From assembly GCF_009754905.2 (NCBI RefSeq), contig NZ_CP066775.1, positions 558,001-622,000 on the forward strand: DNA of 64,000 nt. Reading direction: 5' to 3'. Of the stretch, positions 1-8,166 are shown piece by piece. Numbering within the stretch: position 1 is the stretch's first letter; the number at the start of each line of letters is the position of its first letter. The stretch comes from Mucilaginibacter ginkgonis (GTDB lineage Bacteria > Bacteroidota > Bacteroidia > Sphingobacteriales > Sphingobacteriaceae). The translations under genes and the position numbers were made by a program. Below the pieces are notes generated by a model that saw nothing but the letters and a program-made list of their open reading frames with translations, ran no database searches and had not been told where the DNA came from.

Positions 1-425
1 GGTATAGCAGCTAAAAGAACTGCCAGTTCGCTGATGAATTTCCTTCTTGTCGGTATGTACGGTTGAGACTGCTGCCCCTGCGGTTTGCCAATGTTTCTAA
101 TTACGCCTGTTACAGTCCGGCCGGTGTCGCCAAGAAATAACACGATGATAAAAACCAGCTTGGTAACAAAAAAAGTAAGGAAGAAACTTAGCACCCATTC
201 ATGAAACGGCGTCATCCCTTTGGCTGTGCTAAAACTGCCAAAGCCGCCAACAAACAAAATGATCAGCCCTATTGAAATAATGAGGTAGGTGTAAATAGCA
301 ATAAGCCGGTTGCGCTGCTGCCAGTCTGCCGCAAGGGTTTTAATACCCGAGCATACATACCAATCCATCAATAAACTAACTCCGGATAAAATAAGAAAGA
401 AAATAACGAAACCGCCTCGGTGCAT
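1..425 (-). CDS. Metallophosphoesterase family protein, N-terminal membrane part (partial)
   Basis: An open frame of 141 codons runs on the minus strand from an ATG at 423-425 to the window edge without a stop, so the 3' part is missing. The product starts MHRGGFVIFF, has three to four hydrophobic segments, and then the motif TRRKFISELAVLLAAI, where the next membrane helix starts. In Bacteroidota this layout (membrane helices, an RRKF-type junction, then a calcineurin-like phosphoesterase domain) belongs to YkuE-type metallophosphoesterases. The catalytic domain lies outside the window, so the family call is inference. The next ATG in frame is at 366-368, but it would cut the first helix. Confidence 0.6.
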   Translation of the reverse strand, partial: MHRGGFVIFFLILSGVSLLMDWYVCSGIKTLAADWQQRNRLIAIYTYLIISIGLIILFVGGFGSFSTAKGMTPFHEWVLSFFLTFFVTKLVFIIVLFLGDTGRTVTGVIRNIGKPQGQQSQPYIPTRRKFISELAVLLAAI

Positions 426-537
426 ACATTAAGTGTAAAATAAGCTACAACTGGTAAATACGTAGTTTGTTGACAAATAAAGTTAATTAAGGCCGCAAAC
501 TGTACCGGGCGTATAATTTATTACTTTCGCCTTAAAT

Positions 538-1179
538 ATGGCAGAGCTAAAAAACCGGTTCGACAGCATCATTTTTGACCTTGATGGCACCCTTTGGGAT
601 TCAACTGCTAACGTAGCCGAAGCATGGCAAACTGCAGCCGGGAAGGTAGACTATATCAAAGATGCGATCACAGTTGCCAGCGTACGCTCCATCACGGGCA
701 TGCCCTATGATGCGATTTTCGAGAAGTTGTTTCCAAAGATCTCGTCCGAACAGCGTGAAGAGTTTAAAAGCCTTGCGGCACGCCATGAATTGGACACATT
801 GAATACAAAAGGCGGCGACATTTATCCGGGTGTTGCAGAAACACTACAGTATTTACAGAGCCGGTACAAACTTTTTATTGTAAGTAATTGCCAAAGCGGT
901 TACATCGAAAATTTCCTAAAGATGGATAACATGGCCGGGTTCTTTATAGGCCACCAATGTTATGGTACAAAGGGCCAGCAGAAATGGCAAAACATAACAG
1001 ACGTTGTTCAAGACCATCATTTAACTGCACCGGTATACGTTGGCGATACTATGGGCGACTATAATGCCAGTGTAAAAGCAAGTGTGCCTTTTATATTTGC
1101 AGCATACGGATTTGGAGAAGTCAACGAAGATCAGCTGGCAACCCTTGATACCTTCGGCCAGCTGAAAAATATTTTGTAG
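538..1179 (+). CDS. HAD-family hydrolase, phosphoglycolate phosphatase-like
   Basis: This 213-residue cytoplasmic phosphatase has the HAD motifs in order. The nucleophile motif DLDGT is at residues 14-18 (Asp14 and Asp16), the motif II serine is in IVSN at about 116, and the acidic motif GDTMGD is at 169-174. An alpha-helical cap insertion between residues 20 and 90 marks it as subfamily I, the group of Gph/PGP and beta-phosphoglucomutase enzymes. The substrate cannot be read from the sequence; small phosphorylated metabolites such as 2-phosphoglycolate are typical. It stands alone between the divergent membrane phosphoesterase and a DUF2147 gene. The start was chosen because the conserved strand FDSIIFDLDG begins eight residues in. 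Confidence 0.85.
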   Translation: MAELKNRFDSIIFDLDGTLWDSTANVAEAWQTAAGKVDYIKDAITVASVRSITGMPYDAIFEKLFPKISSEQREEFKSLAARHELDTLNTKGGDIYPGVAETLQYLQSRYKLFIVSNCQSGYIENFLKMDNMAGFFIGHQCYGTKGQQKWQNITDVVQDHHLTAPVYVGDTMGDYNASVKASVPFIFAAYGFGEVNEDQLATLDTFGQLKNIL

Positions 1180-1279
1180 TCTGTATAATTTGTTGAGATA
1201 AAAGCGTTTATTAGTAAAGTCATCACAATGTCATGCTCGTGGCATTAAGATTGCTCTGCTTAAGTAACTCGTTTCTATT

Positions 1280-1771
1280 ATGGTCAATAAATTAACGCTT
1301 GGTGTACTTATAATGATGGTTGCCTTTATTGGCACAAGCAATAGAGCAAACGCTCAATCAGGTTCAGATCAGGTTATTGGCAACTGGATGTCTGCCGAAA
1401 AAAATCTGATCGTACAAGTTTACCGTGAAGGGGATGATTTTAAAGCCAAAGTAATTTGGTTTGATGACTCGGATGATCCCTCAAAGCCTATGGAAAGCCG
1501 CATAGATGACAGCAACCCCGATAAAAGTTTACGTACCCGCAAAATAATAGGCATGCAGGTTTTACGCAATCTGGCCTATAGTCCTTCTACTCATTCATGG
1601 GAAAACGGGATGATCTATGATGCTAAGAGTGGCCGCGAATGGAATGCGGCTGCATCAATAGACAAGGCCGGGATGCTGCGCGTAACAGGCTACTGGCACT
1701 TTAAATTTATTGGTAAGACTATGAAATTTTCTCGCGTAACACCGTCAGAGATAATGATGGTAAGCAGGTAA
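1280..1771 (+). CDS. DUF2147 domain-containing secreted protein
   Basis: The 163-residue product opens with a signal peptide (hydrophobic LGVLIMMVAFIGTSNRANA, cleavage expected after ANA). The DUF2147 domain follows, recognisable by IGNWMSAEKN near the start, a central SLRTRKIIGMQVLRNL, NGMIYDAKSGREW, and a terminal GYWHFKFIGKTMKFSRV. This small beta-rich domain is common in periplasmic proteins of Gram-negative bacteria and has no agreed function. A paralogue with the same block order lies at the other end of the window (62594-63034). A strong hairpin terminator follows 18 bases after the stop codon, so the gene is probably transcribed alone. Confidence 0.88.
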   Translation: MVNKLTLGVLIMMVAFIGTSNRANAQSGSDQVIGNWMSAEKNLIVQVYREGDDFKAKVIWFDDSDDPSKPMESRIDDSNPDKSLRTRKIIGMQVLRNLAYSPSTHSWENGMIYDAKSGREWNAAASIDKAGMLRVTGYWHFKFIGKTMKFSRVTPSEIMMVSR

Positions 1772-1789
1772 CATAAAGTTTAAAACAGC

Positions 1790-1820
1790 AAAAAGCCCCG
1801 CGGAAACCGCGGGGCTTTTT
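1790..1820. terminator. Bidirectional rho-independent terminator
   Basis: Perfect 14-bp stem (AAAAAGCCCCGCGG, loop AAA, and its complement) ending in a T run on both strands. It lies between the convergent DUF2147 gene and the Arg-rich small protein and can stop transcription from either side. Confidence 0.92.
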
Positions 1821-1821
1821 G

Positions 1822-2052
1822 TTAATATCTGCGCCAAGGGCGGCGATAACCTCTATGCCATCTTCTCACATATGGGCGGCGTACGTAAGCCCTTCTGCGA
1901 ACATATACATTTCTACGGCGAATTACAGGCCCGGTGCGCACCACTATGCGCTGTGTAACCTCTGTTGGTCGTGCTTGTGCACTTTCTGTACCGGCCAGCT
2001 CAAAACTTGCGGCCAGCATTAAAACTGCTAATAGTAATTTTATTGCTTTCAT
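1822..2052 (-). CDS. Small Arg-rich secreted protein, function unknown
   Basis: The 76-residue product has a clear signal peptide (MKAIKLLLAVLMLAASFELA, then SAQA). The mature part is about one third arginine, with repeated VRR/YVRR and RRP motifs and a final RRPWRRY. It resembles the low-complexity basic exported proteins common in Sphingobacteriaceae. A role in binding nucleic acid, LPS or cell wall would be a guess. The stop codon touches the shared terminator on its downstream side, which supports a real transcription unit. I do not recognise a named family. Confidence 0.7.
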   Translation of the reverse strand: MKAIKLLLAVLMLAASFELAGTESAQARPTEVTQRIVVRTGPVIRRRNVYVRRRAYVRRPYVRRWHRGYRRPWRRY

Positions 2053-2144
2053 AAAGTTGATTTTAAGCTATAACCATTGTACTCGTCTTAAGTTTTGTAA
2101 TAACATTGATAGAGAATTTTATGGTAGTTTAGCCCGTACATTTA

Positions 2145-2486
2145 ATGGATATGGATACCCAATATTTTAAATCGTTCGCAGATATCAATGTAAAACAGAT
2201 AGCACCTGGTTATCATTCAAAATTGATACATACCGGTACCAATACACTTAATTTTATCGACGTAGATAAAGGCGCGATAGTGAAACCGCATCAGCACATA
2301 CATGAGCAAATGTCTTTTGTACTAGAGGGTGAATTTGAACTGACCATTGATGGCGAAGCACAGATACTAGATGCGGGTACTTTCGCAATTATTCCGAGCA
2401 ACGTGGTGCACAGTGGTAGGGCCATCACCAATTGTAAACTGCTTGATGTGTTTAGCCCTGTGAGAGAAGACTATAAAAACCTGTAG
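2145..2486 (+). CDS. Cupin domain protein
   Basis: This 113-residue single-domain cupin has the first metal-binding block PHQHIHEQMSFVLEGEFE (two His and one Glu as likely ligands) and the second block PSNVVHSG with the fourth ligand His, so metal binding looks intact. Such small cupins include ectoine-synthase-like enzymes, isomerases and sensors of pectin or uronate derivatives, and the substrate is not evident. The GNAT gene starts two bases after this stop codon, so the two are probably cotranscribed and translationally coupled. Confidence 0.85.
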   Translation: MDMDTQYFKSFADINVKQIAPGYHSKLIHTGTNTLNFIDVDKGAIVKPHQHIHEQMSFVLEGEFELTIDGEAQILDAGTFAIIPSNVVHSGRAITNCKLLDVFSPVREDYKNL

Positions 2487-2488
2487 CC

Positions 2489-2999
2489 GTGCCAATTCAA
2501 AAAGCAGTACTTGCTGATGCCCAAGAGTTGGTGGCATTAGTTAATAGCGCCTACCGCGGCGACAGTTCCAAAATAGGCTGGACCTGCGAGTCGCATTTGC
2601 TGGATGGTACGCGAGTCGACTTAGAAACAATGACTGGTTATCTCCTGGATACGAATGTTACTATTTTAAAATATGTAGACGACAGCAGTAAAATAAACGG
2701 TTGTGTGTATCTAGAGGTAAAAGGTGATTTCCTGTACCTGGGTATGCTAACAGTTTCGCCTTGGGAACAAGCCAAAGGCATTGGCCGAATTGTTATTAGA
2801 AGCTGATAATTACTGCAGGCAGCGTAAATTAAAAGCTATAGAAATAACGGTGATTACCTCTCGGCATGAGCTGATCGACTGGTATAAACGACGCGGCTTT
2901 TACGACACCGGCGAAAAGCGCGCATTCCCCATTCATCCTAAGTTTGGTGTTGCTAAACAGCCATTTGATCTTACTGTGATGAACAAAGATGTGTTTTAA
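2489..2999 (+). pseudogene. GNAT-family N-acetyltransferase, frameshifted
   Basis: The first part (GTG start at 2489, MPIQKAVLADAQELVALVNS) carries the N-terminal half of a GNAT fold and reaches the acetyl-CoA motif A (VSPWEQAKGIG). It then runs into a stop at 2804-2806. The rest of the fold (ELLLEADNYCRQ to FDLTVMNKDVF) continues in another frame to the stop at 2997-2999. Removing one base or adding two near GGCATTGGCCGAATTG (about 2779-2794) restores one protein of about 170 residues, the usual GNAT length. This is either a real inactivating mutation or a sequencing error. The C-terminal part has an in-frame ATG at 2781, but half a GNAT domain is unlikely to work alone. Confidence 0.8.
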
Positions 3000-3036
3000 G
3001 TGTATTATTACAGATTATTTGCTGACACGGCCTTTA

Positions 3037-3453
3037 ATGAAATACCTGGTATACATGAGTACCGCTCATAAATTGATGAGCGAAAACGAACTGCTTGACA
3101 TCCTGACGATAAGCAGGCAAAACAACACTGCCAACAAGCTTACTGGTATGCTGCTGTACGGCGAGGGATCCTTTGTGCAGGTCCTTGAAGGCGAAGAGAC
3201 TGTGGTAAATACAGTATTCGATAGGATAGAGCATGACCCGCGCCATAAACATATTATCATAATTGCGTCGGGCAATCAAAAGCACCGCAATTTTACCGAC
3301 TGGAGCATGGGTCTCAAAACTGTTAACCGCGATGTAATCAGCCAGTTTTCTGGTTTTAAAGACGTTTCCGGCAGTAATTTTAAAGATCTTCTAAATGATC
3401 ACCCAGCCGTAATTGTACTTAAAACTTTCGCAGAAACTAATAAACTTACTTAA
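3037..3453 (+). CDS. BLUF-domain blue-light photoreceptor
   Basis: The product is essentially one BLUF domain that binds FAD. Counting from the ATG at 3037, the flavin-contacting tyrosine is Tyr6 (YLVYMSTA), the asparagine is Asn30 (SRQNN), the switching glutamine is Gln48 (SFVQVLEGEE), and Trp89 and Met91 are in DWSMGL. These match the residues known from AppA and PixD. An earlier in-frame ATG at 2989 would add 16 residues ahead of the conserved YLVYMS strand, so I prefer 3037. The tail after residue 95 is short (about 43 residues) and has no enzymatic output domain. As for PixD-type proteins, signalling would have to work through a partner that is not visible nearby. Confidence 0.93.
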   Translation: MKYLVYMSTAHKLMSENELLDILTISRQNNTANKLTGMLLYGEGSFVQVLEGEETVVNTVFDRIEHDPRHKHIIIIASGNQKHRNFTDWSMGLKTVNRDVISQFSGFKDVSGSNFKDLLNDHPAVIVLKTFAETNKLT

Positions 3454-3465
3454 GCGGCCGCTTAA
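3450..3465. repeat. 16-bp perfect palindrome at the end of the BLUF gene
   Basis: TTAAGCGGCCGCTTAA reads the same on both strands and contains the BLUF stop codon. It has no loop and no T run, so it is not a classical terminator. It may be chance or a protein-binding site. Confidence 0.5.
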
Positions 3466-3511
3466 TTTCATTCATTGCAAATACCTATATTTCGTGGAGT
3501 AATCCGATTCC

Positions 3512-5707
3512 ATGAAAGTATTTCTGTCCGCCGCTTTTCTGCTGCTGTGCCTCAGTGCCACAGCTCAAACATTCACCAAATCAGACGCGCAACGTTGCGC
3601 CACCCGATCTAAAGCGGTAACTATCATCAGGGATAGTTACGGTGTGCCGCACATTTACGGCAAAACCGATGCAGATGTGGTTTTTGGTTTGATGTATACT
3701 GAGGGGGAAGACAACTTTAAAGGTGTTGAGCGGAACTACTTATACCAGTTGGGCCGCCAGGCAGAGGCCGATGGTGAAGACCGGCTGATAGAAGATTTGC
3801 AGATGAAGCTGATCGCGGATAGTACTGCAGCAATTCGAGAATACCGGACCAGTCCACCCTGGTTTAAAAGCTTATTGGATGCCTTTGCAGACGGCTTAAA
3901 TTACTATCTATATAAGCATCCTGAGACAAAGCCACTAGTCATTAAACATTTTGAGCCCTGGTATCCGTTGATGTTCACAGACGGCAGTGTTGCGGCGACA
4001 AATTACGGCGACATTAACGTGAGGGAATCTGCCCAATTTTATAACAAAACGGTACAGAAACTGGGCGCGGCAGGTAAACCCTTTACGCGCGAGGTTGAAG
4101 ACATAGCCGATAGGGTAGAACTAGGGTCTAACGGATTTGCAATCGGCCCTTCAAAATCAGCTTCCGGCCATGCTATGCTATATATAAACCCGCATGTGCC
4201 GTTTTATTTCAGGTCAGAAGTGCAGTTGGTAAGTCAGCAGGGCTTAAATGTATATGGCGCGGTAACGTGGGGCCAGTTTTTTGTCTACCAGGGATTTAAC
4301 CAACATTGCGGATGGATGCATACATCGAGCTACGCAGACGTTGCAGACGTATATGCAGAGCAGGTGGCTCAAAAAGACGGGCAATGGGTTTATACTTATG
4401 CAGGTGAGCAAAAGCCGGTAACGGTTAAGAAGATTACGCTGGCTTATCTGAAAGACGGCAAACAAGAGCAAAAAACTTATCAAGGTTATTTAACTCACCA
4501 CGGACCGGTGCTGGCCGAGCGCGAAGGCAAATGGATGGCGCTAAAGCACAATAACCGTTCTTACAACGCACTGCTCGAATCATGGCTCATTACTAAAGCA
4601 AACACCTTTGCCGAATATAAGAAGGCGATGAGTTTGCTATCGAATACCAGTAACAATACGGTATATGCCGACGACCAGGGCAACATTGCTTTCTGGTATG
4701 GTAATTTTATGCCACGCAGAAATGCTTCTTTAAATTGGCGTGAGCCTGTAGATGGCACTACGCCTGCTACAGAGTGGCAAGGTGTGCATGCGCTTGACCA
4801 AATAATACATGTCTATAACCCATCCACAGGGTGGATACAAAATTGCAATTCAACGCCGTTTACGTCGGCAGGCGCAGCCAGCCCGTTAAAAAATCAATAC
4901 CCGCAATATATGGCACCAGATGGCGAAAACTATAGGGGGGTAACCGCTGCAAGATTGTTAGGTGCTGCAGGTAAACTAACTCTCGACGGCCTCATCAAAA
5001 CAGGCTACAACCGTTACCTGTCCGCATTTGATGATTTGCTGCCGCCACTGTTCAAAGCCTTTGAGGAATATACCGGCGCCGATAAAAAGCAATTAGCCAT
5101 ACCTATAGAATTATTGAAAAATTGGAATAGAATTTCTGATACAACTTCTGTAGCCACCACCCTGGGTGTACAATATGCTGCGCAGCTTTTTAAACAATTA
5201 CCAAGGGTAATGTCGACAGAATCTGGTACATATCAAACAGAGCGTGTACGCGCAATGATATCTTATGCCGGGCCGCAGCAATTTTTAAAAGCGCTTACTG
5301 ATGCTGTTGATATCATCAGATCTAATAATGGAGGGATAGCCTGGGAGATTCCCTGGGGTCAAATTAATCGCTATCAGCGCCCGGATGATGGTAAATTTAG
5401 TGATAGCAAGCCCAGCCTTGCAGCGGCCTCTGTGGCCAGCACTTACGGCCAGTTGCCGTCATTTGTAAGCCGGCAAATGCCAGGTACGCAAAAATTTTAT
5501 GGATATAGTGGCAACAGTTTTATCGCGGCTGTAGAGTTTGGGCCGCGCATCAAAGCTAAAAGTATCGAAACAGGGGGTAGTTCATTCGACCCTAAGTCTA
5601 CAAATTTTACAGACCAGGCAAAAGGTTATTTAGATGGCAACTTTAAAGAAGTGTTATTTTACAAAGAGGATGTGTTAAAACACGTTCAGCGAACGTATCA
5701 CCCATAA
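3512..5707 (+). CDS. Penicillin acylase family Ntn-hydrolase (acylase)
   Basis: This 731-residue exported enzyme has a signal peptide (MKVFLSAAFLLLCLSATAQ). It follows the family plan of alpha chain (from about residue 35, VTIIRDSYGVPHIYG), spacer, then a beta chain whose N-terminal serine is the nucleophile. The processing site is LGSNGFAIGPSKSASG, with Ser206 the probable catalytic residue after autocleavage. The family hydrolyses amide bonds of beta-lactams, acyl-homoserine lactones, aculeacin or other N-acyl compounds in the periplasm. The natural substrate cannot be told from sequence. It is a single-gene unit between the BLUF gene and a convergent small ORF, and its length is normal for the family. 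Confidence 0.9.
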   Translation: MKVFLSAAFLLLCLSATAQTFTKSDAQRCATRSKAVTIIRDSYGVPHIYGKTDADVVFGLMYTEGEDNFKGVERNYLYQLGRQAEADGEDRLIEDLQMKLIADSTAAIREYRTSPPWFKSLLDAFADGLNYYLYKHPETKPLVIKHFEPWYPLMFTDGSVAATNYGDINVRESAQFYNKTVQKLGAAGKPFTREVEDIADRVELGSNGFAIGPSKSASGHAMLYINPHVPFYFRSEVQLVSQQGLNVYGAVTWGQFFVYQGFNQHCGWMHTSSYADVADVYAEQVAQKDGQWVYTYAGEQKPVTVKKITLAYLKDGKQEQKTYQGYLTHHGPVLAEREGKWMALKHNNRSYNALLESWLITKANTFAEYKKAMSLLSNTSNNTVYADDQGNIAFWYGNFMPRRNASLNWREPVDGTTPATEWQGVHALDQIIHVYNPSTGWIQNCNSTPFTSAGAASPLKNQYPQYMAPDGENYRGVTAARLLGAAGKLTLDGLIKTGYNRYLSAFDDLLPPLFKAFEEYTGADKKQLAIPIELLKNWNRISDTTSVATTLGVQYAAQLFKQLPRVMSTESGTYQTERVRAMISYAGPQQFLKALTDAVDIIRSNNGGIAWEIPWGQINRYQRPDDGKFSDSKPSLAAASVASTYGQLPSFVSRQMPGTQKFYGYSGNSFIAAVEFGPRIKAKSIETGGSSFDPKSTNFTDQAKGYLDGNFKEVLFYKEDVLKHVQRTYHP

Positions 5708-5738
5708 TGATCTTCATTTGACTCGCAGCAGACAGGGG

Positions 5739-5975
5739 TTATGCGGCAATTTGGTTCTTAAAGCAAAGATTGAACAACTGCTTTATTTCCGCTCTTTTGG
5801 CTTTAGGACAGCGATTCACAAAATGCAGTTTGGGTTTAACAACTTTGGGCTTGCTGTAAGCCTGGTAGCCGGGATGTTCAACCTCGAAAAAATCATTATA
5901 GTTTGTCCGGTTAAGTTTGCTCATTTGCTGCACCAATTGACCAAATGTTAAGAGCCTTCTATAAAACGGGTTCAT
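5739..5975 (-). CDS. Small hypothetical protein
   Basis: A 78-codon frame (MNPFYRRLLTFGQLVQQMSK to CFKNQIAA) lies downstream of thioredoxin on the same strand. The product is basic (many Lys and Arg), without a signal peptide or membrane helix. It is the only candidate on the minus strand in the 363-base stretch between the acylase and thioredoxin. A plus-strand frame of similar length overlaps it and looks less protein-like. I know no family match, so this stays tentative. Confidence 0.4.
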   Translation of the reverse strand: MNPFYRRLLTFGQLVQQMSKLNRTNYNDFFEVEHPGYQAYSKPKVVKPKLHFVNRCPKAKRAEIKQLFNLCFKNQIAA

Positions 5976-6070
5976 AGCGTTTAATTTTATTGACTATGAG
6001 GCAATTAGCGTGCCTAACCCAAAATTGCAATTTCAACAAATGTTTACTACAAGTGTTGATAACCTGCATG

Positions 6071-6367
6071 TTATAAAAAAGGCGTCAAAACCTGCTTTAG
6101 TTGAGCAGCCTGCATCACTCCGGACTGTCGCCAAAGATTTTTCCCGTTTTTAAATAAGATCAATGTGGGGACACCTTGCACATTATATGCCTGTGCGGCA
6201 GCAGGGTTCTTGTCTATATCTACCTTAACAATTCTTAAACTGTCGCCGGTCATGTCCTTTAATTGCTTCAAAATAGGGGCCATCATTTTGCAAGGGCCGC
6301 ACCATTCAGCAGAAAAGTCTATCAATGTTGGTTGCTCTGTATTAATCAAATCTGCAAAAGTCGCCAT
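6071..6367 (-). CDS. Thioredoxin
   Basis: This 98-residue single-domain thioredoxin has the active site WCGPC (Trp22, Cys23, Cys26) after the strand [10 protein letters not shown], the cis-proline motif [13 protein letters not shown], and the usual buried Asp-containing strand. It has no signal peptide, so it acts in the cytoplasm as a dithiol reductant, for example for peroxiredoxins or MsrA, both encoded in this window. It starts nine bases after the upstream unknown gene (6377-6916) and is likely cotranscribed with it. The symbol trxA is avoided because Bacteroidota often carry several copies. Confidence 0.93.
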   Translation of the reverse strand: MATFADLINTEQPTLIDFSAEWCGPCKMMAPILKQLKDMTGDSLRIVKVDIDKNPAAAQAYNVQGVPTLILFKNGKNLWRQSGVMQAAQLKQVLTPFL

Positions 6368-6376
6368 AACAAAAAT

Positions 6377-6916
6377 TTAAATAACAACTCCGTTGGGGCC
6401 AAATTCAACACCATTTTCTCCAACCTGTACGCTTTCGGCATATACATCATCATCTATAAACAACTTTTCATTGTCTATGCTAATGTGATGGTCACCCACC
6501 ATAAAATCGCCCCGTATGCGTATAACTATAGCCTCACCAATGTTATGTAATTCATTCAGTACGTGGCTTGATAGCCCATCAATAGCTTCAGGTAAAATTT
6601 GCAGTATGTCTAAAACGGTGTTACCATGACTGTCTGTAATATGCACTTGGTTTGTAGTCACATCAACGTTATGGTTAGCTTGATTAAAGCTGTTTTCTGA
6701 GACATCTATTGCGGTGCCATTGACGCTTGAAACATTACTGCTGACACTTAGTGAGGTGGCGCTTTGCCCGTTTACAGCTTCGCGGTATGCGCTATTGATC
6801 TTAAGTAATTCAATCTCATTTCCGTCTAAAGTGCTGGTAATAATCGGCCTGTTTACAAAGAAAGCATTAGAGCCGAATAACAATGCGTATTTCATGGTGT
6901 AGTTGCTTTTGTTCAC
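6377..6916 (-). CDS. Hypothetical protein upstream of thioredoxin
   Basis: The 179-residue product is not recognised. The N-terminus (MKYALLFGSNAFFVNRPIITS from an alternative ATG at 6893-6895) is mildly hydrophobic. The middle is rich in Ser, Asn, Val and Thr. The C-terminal third (GEAIVIRIRGDFMVGDHHISIDNEKLFIDDDVYAESVQVG) looks like short beta strands with a GENGVEFGPNGVVI end, as in beta-helical or beta-solenoid tips. There is no cysteine for thioredoxin to act on. The nine-base gap to thioredoxin suggests one transcript. The function is unknown. Confidence 0.65.
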   Translation of the reverse strand: MNKSNYTMKYALLFGSNAFFVNRPIITSTLDGNEIELLKINSAYREAVNGQSATSLSVSSNVSSVNGTAIDVSENSFNQANHNVDVTTNQVHITDSHGNTVLDILQILPEAIDGLSSHVLNELHNIGEAIVIRIRGDFMVGDHHISIDNEKLFIDDDVYAESVQVGENGVEFGPNGVVI

Positions 6917-7011
6917 AATAAAAACAACTAGCAGGGTAAATGTTTATACAATTGAGAGATAATTCTTAATTTTAGAAAGGCTGACCCCATTGGCCGTTTA
7001 TTGAAATAAAA

Positions 7012-8166
7012 ATGACAACAAACGAGCAGTTAAGGCTCGACGCTGTCCGGAGGTTTCTGGACATCGGCGAGAGCATTGATAAAGATTTGGCTGATGTGGT
7101 CAATCTTGCTGCCGAAATATGTGAAACGCCAATCTCTCTTATCACACTAATTGATGCTGACACTGAGTGGATAAAGGCTGCTAAAGGAATTAATTCTGAG
7201 CCGGTATCCCGTACCCAAACTTTTTGTCAGTATACTATTCAACAGGAAGAGATACTGGAAATACCTGATGCAACTTTAGACGTTCGAGTTAACCATCTCG
7301 ATGCTGTTGTTAATGATCCTAACATAAGGTTTTATGCCGGCGCCAGTTTGGTTACCCATGATGGTAACCGGCTTGGCTCACTTTGCGTACTGGACACTCA
7401 GCCCCGCAAGCTTACTAAAATGCAATGCAGTACGCTTAAGGTATTGGCAAGGCAGGTAGTGCACATCATGGAATTGAGCCGCAGTTTTGAAATATTACAA
7501 GAGCGGCATGAACGGGTTATCGAAGCTAACCGCGAAGCAGAAAGGTCGCAAATAGAGTTAAAAGCGATTTTCGATAGTTCAAGCGACTTATTCCTTTTAT
7601 TAGGAAAGCACCTGGAGGCCCTATCATGGAACAAGGCGTTAGAAGACTATGTCTTTAAAGTAACAGGCCAGCAATTAAAGGTTGGAGATTTTATTTCTGA
7701 ATATGTAGACCCTGCACTTCTTCCCAAATTTATACGATTTTACAGTGCTGCCTTAAAAGGCACACGTATTAAGAAAGAGTTGCGGGCCAGGCAGCACACA
7801 CCAAACGCCGCGTGGATGGAAACATCTTTTATTCCGGTGCATACAGATGGTAAGATACTTGGTGTGGCCATTAACGCTGCTGATATAACCGAACGCAAAC
7901 GCCACGAACAGCATATCAAAATTCAAAACGAGGCGCTAAGCCGTATAGCCACCATGCAATCGCACGAGATACGCAAACCTGTGGCAACACTGATGGGATT
8001 GGTAGAACTTATTAAAATGGATAGTAACAGTAACGATCCCGACTACACCTATTTAGACATGATCTCTGCTACAGTTAATGAACTGAATGAAAAGATCTGC
8101 GATATAGTTTCAGACTCTGAAACCATGCTGCATACAGAAATAGCCCACGTAGAGAAAGAAAATTAA
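7012..8166 (+). CDS. GAF-PAS sensor with HisKA-like end but no ATPase domain
   Basis: The 384-residue cytoplasmic protein has an N-terminal GAF domain (about 20-160, with AGASLVTHDGNRLGSLCVLDTQPR), a linking coiled coil (165-190), and a PAS domain (about 190-300, ending AINAADITERKRHEQ). A HisKA-like helix pair follows, with the phospho-acceptor-type motif SHEIRKPVATLMGL (His318). The protein stops about 65 residues after that histidine, so the N, G1 and G2 boxes of HATPase_c are absent. It cannot autophosphorylate alone. It may dimerise with, or be phosphorylated by, another kinase. I see no frameshifted ATPase downstream, because a convergent gene overlaps the stop by four bases. Confidence 0.85.
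   Translation: MTTNEQLRLDAVRRFLDIGESIDKDLADVVNLAAEICETPISLITLIDADTEWIKAAKGINSEPVSRTQTFCQYTIQQEEILEIPDATLDVRVNHLDAVVNDPNIRFYAGASLVTHDGNRLGSLCVLDTQPRKLTKMQCSTLKVLARQVVHIMELSRSFEILQERHERVIEANREAERSQIELKAIFDSSSDLFLLLGKHLEALSWNKALEDYVFKVTGQQLKVGDFISEYVDPALLPKFIRFYSAALKGTRIKKELRARQHTPNAAWMETSFIPVHTDGKILGVAINAADITERKRHEQHIKIQNEALSRIATMQSHEIRKPVATLMGLVELIKMDSNSNDPDYTYLDMISATVNELNEKICDIVSDSETMLHTEIAHVEKEN

Noticed and set aside
3450..3465. Terminator of the BLUF gene
   Set aside because: The palindrome has no loop and no T run, so it is unlikely to work as a rho-independent terminator.
5718..5951. 77-codon plus-strand frame opposite the small hypothetical gene
   Set aside because: It starts just past the acylase stop and has no protein-like pattern; the opposite frame is the better candidate.
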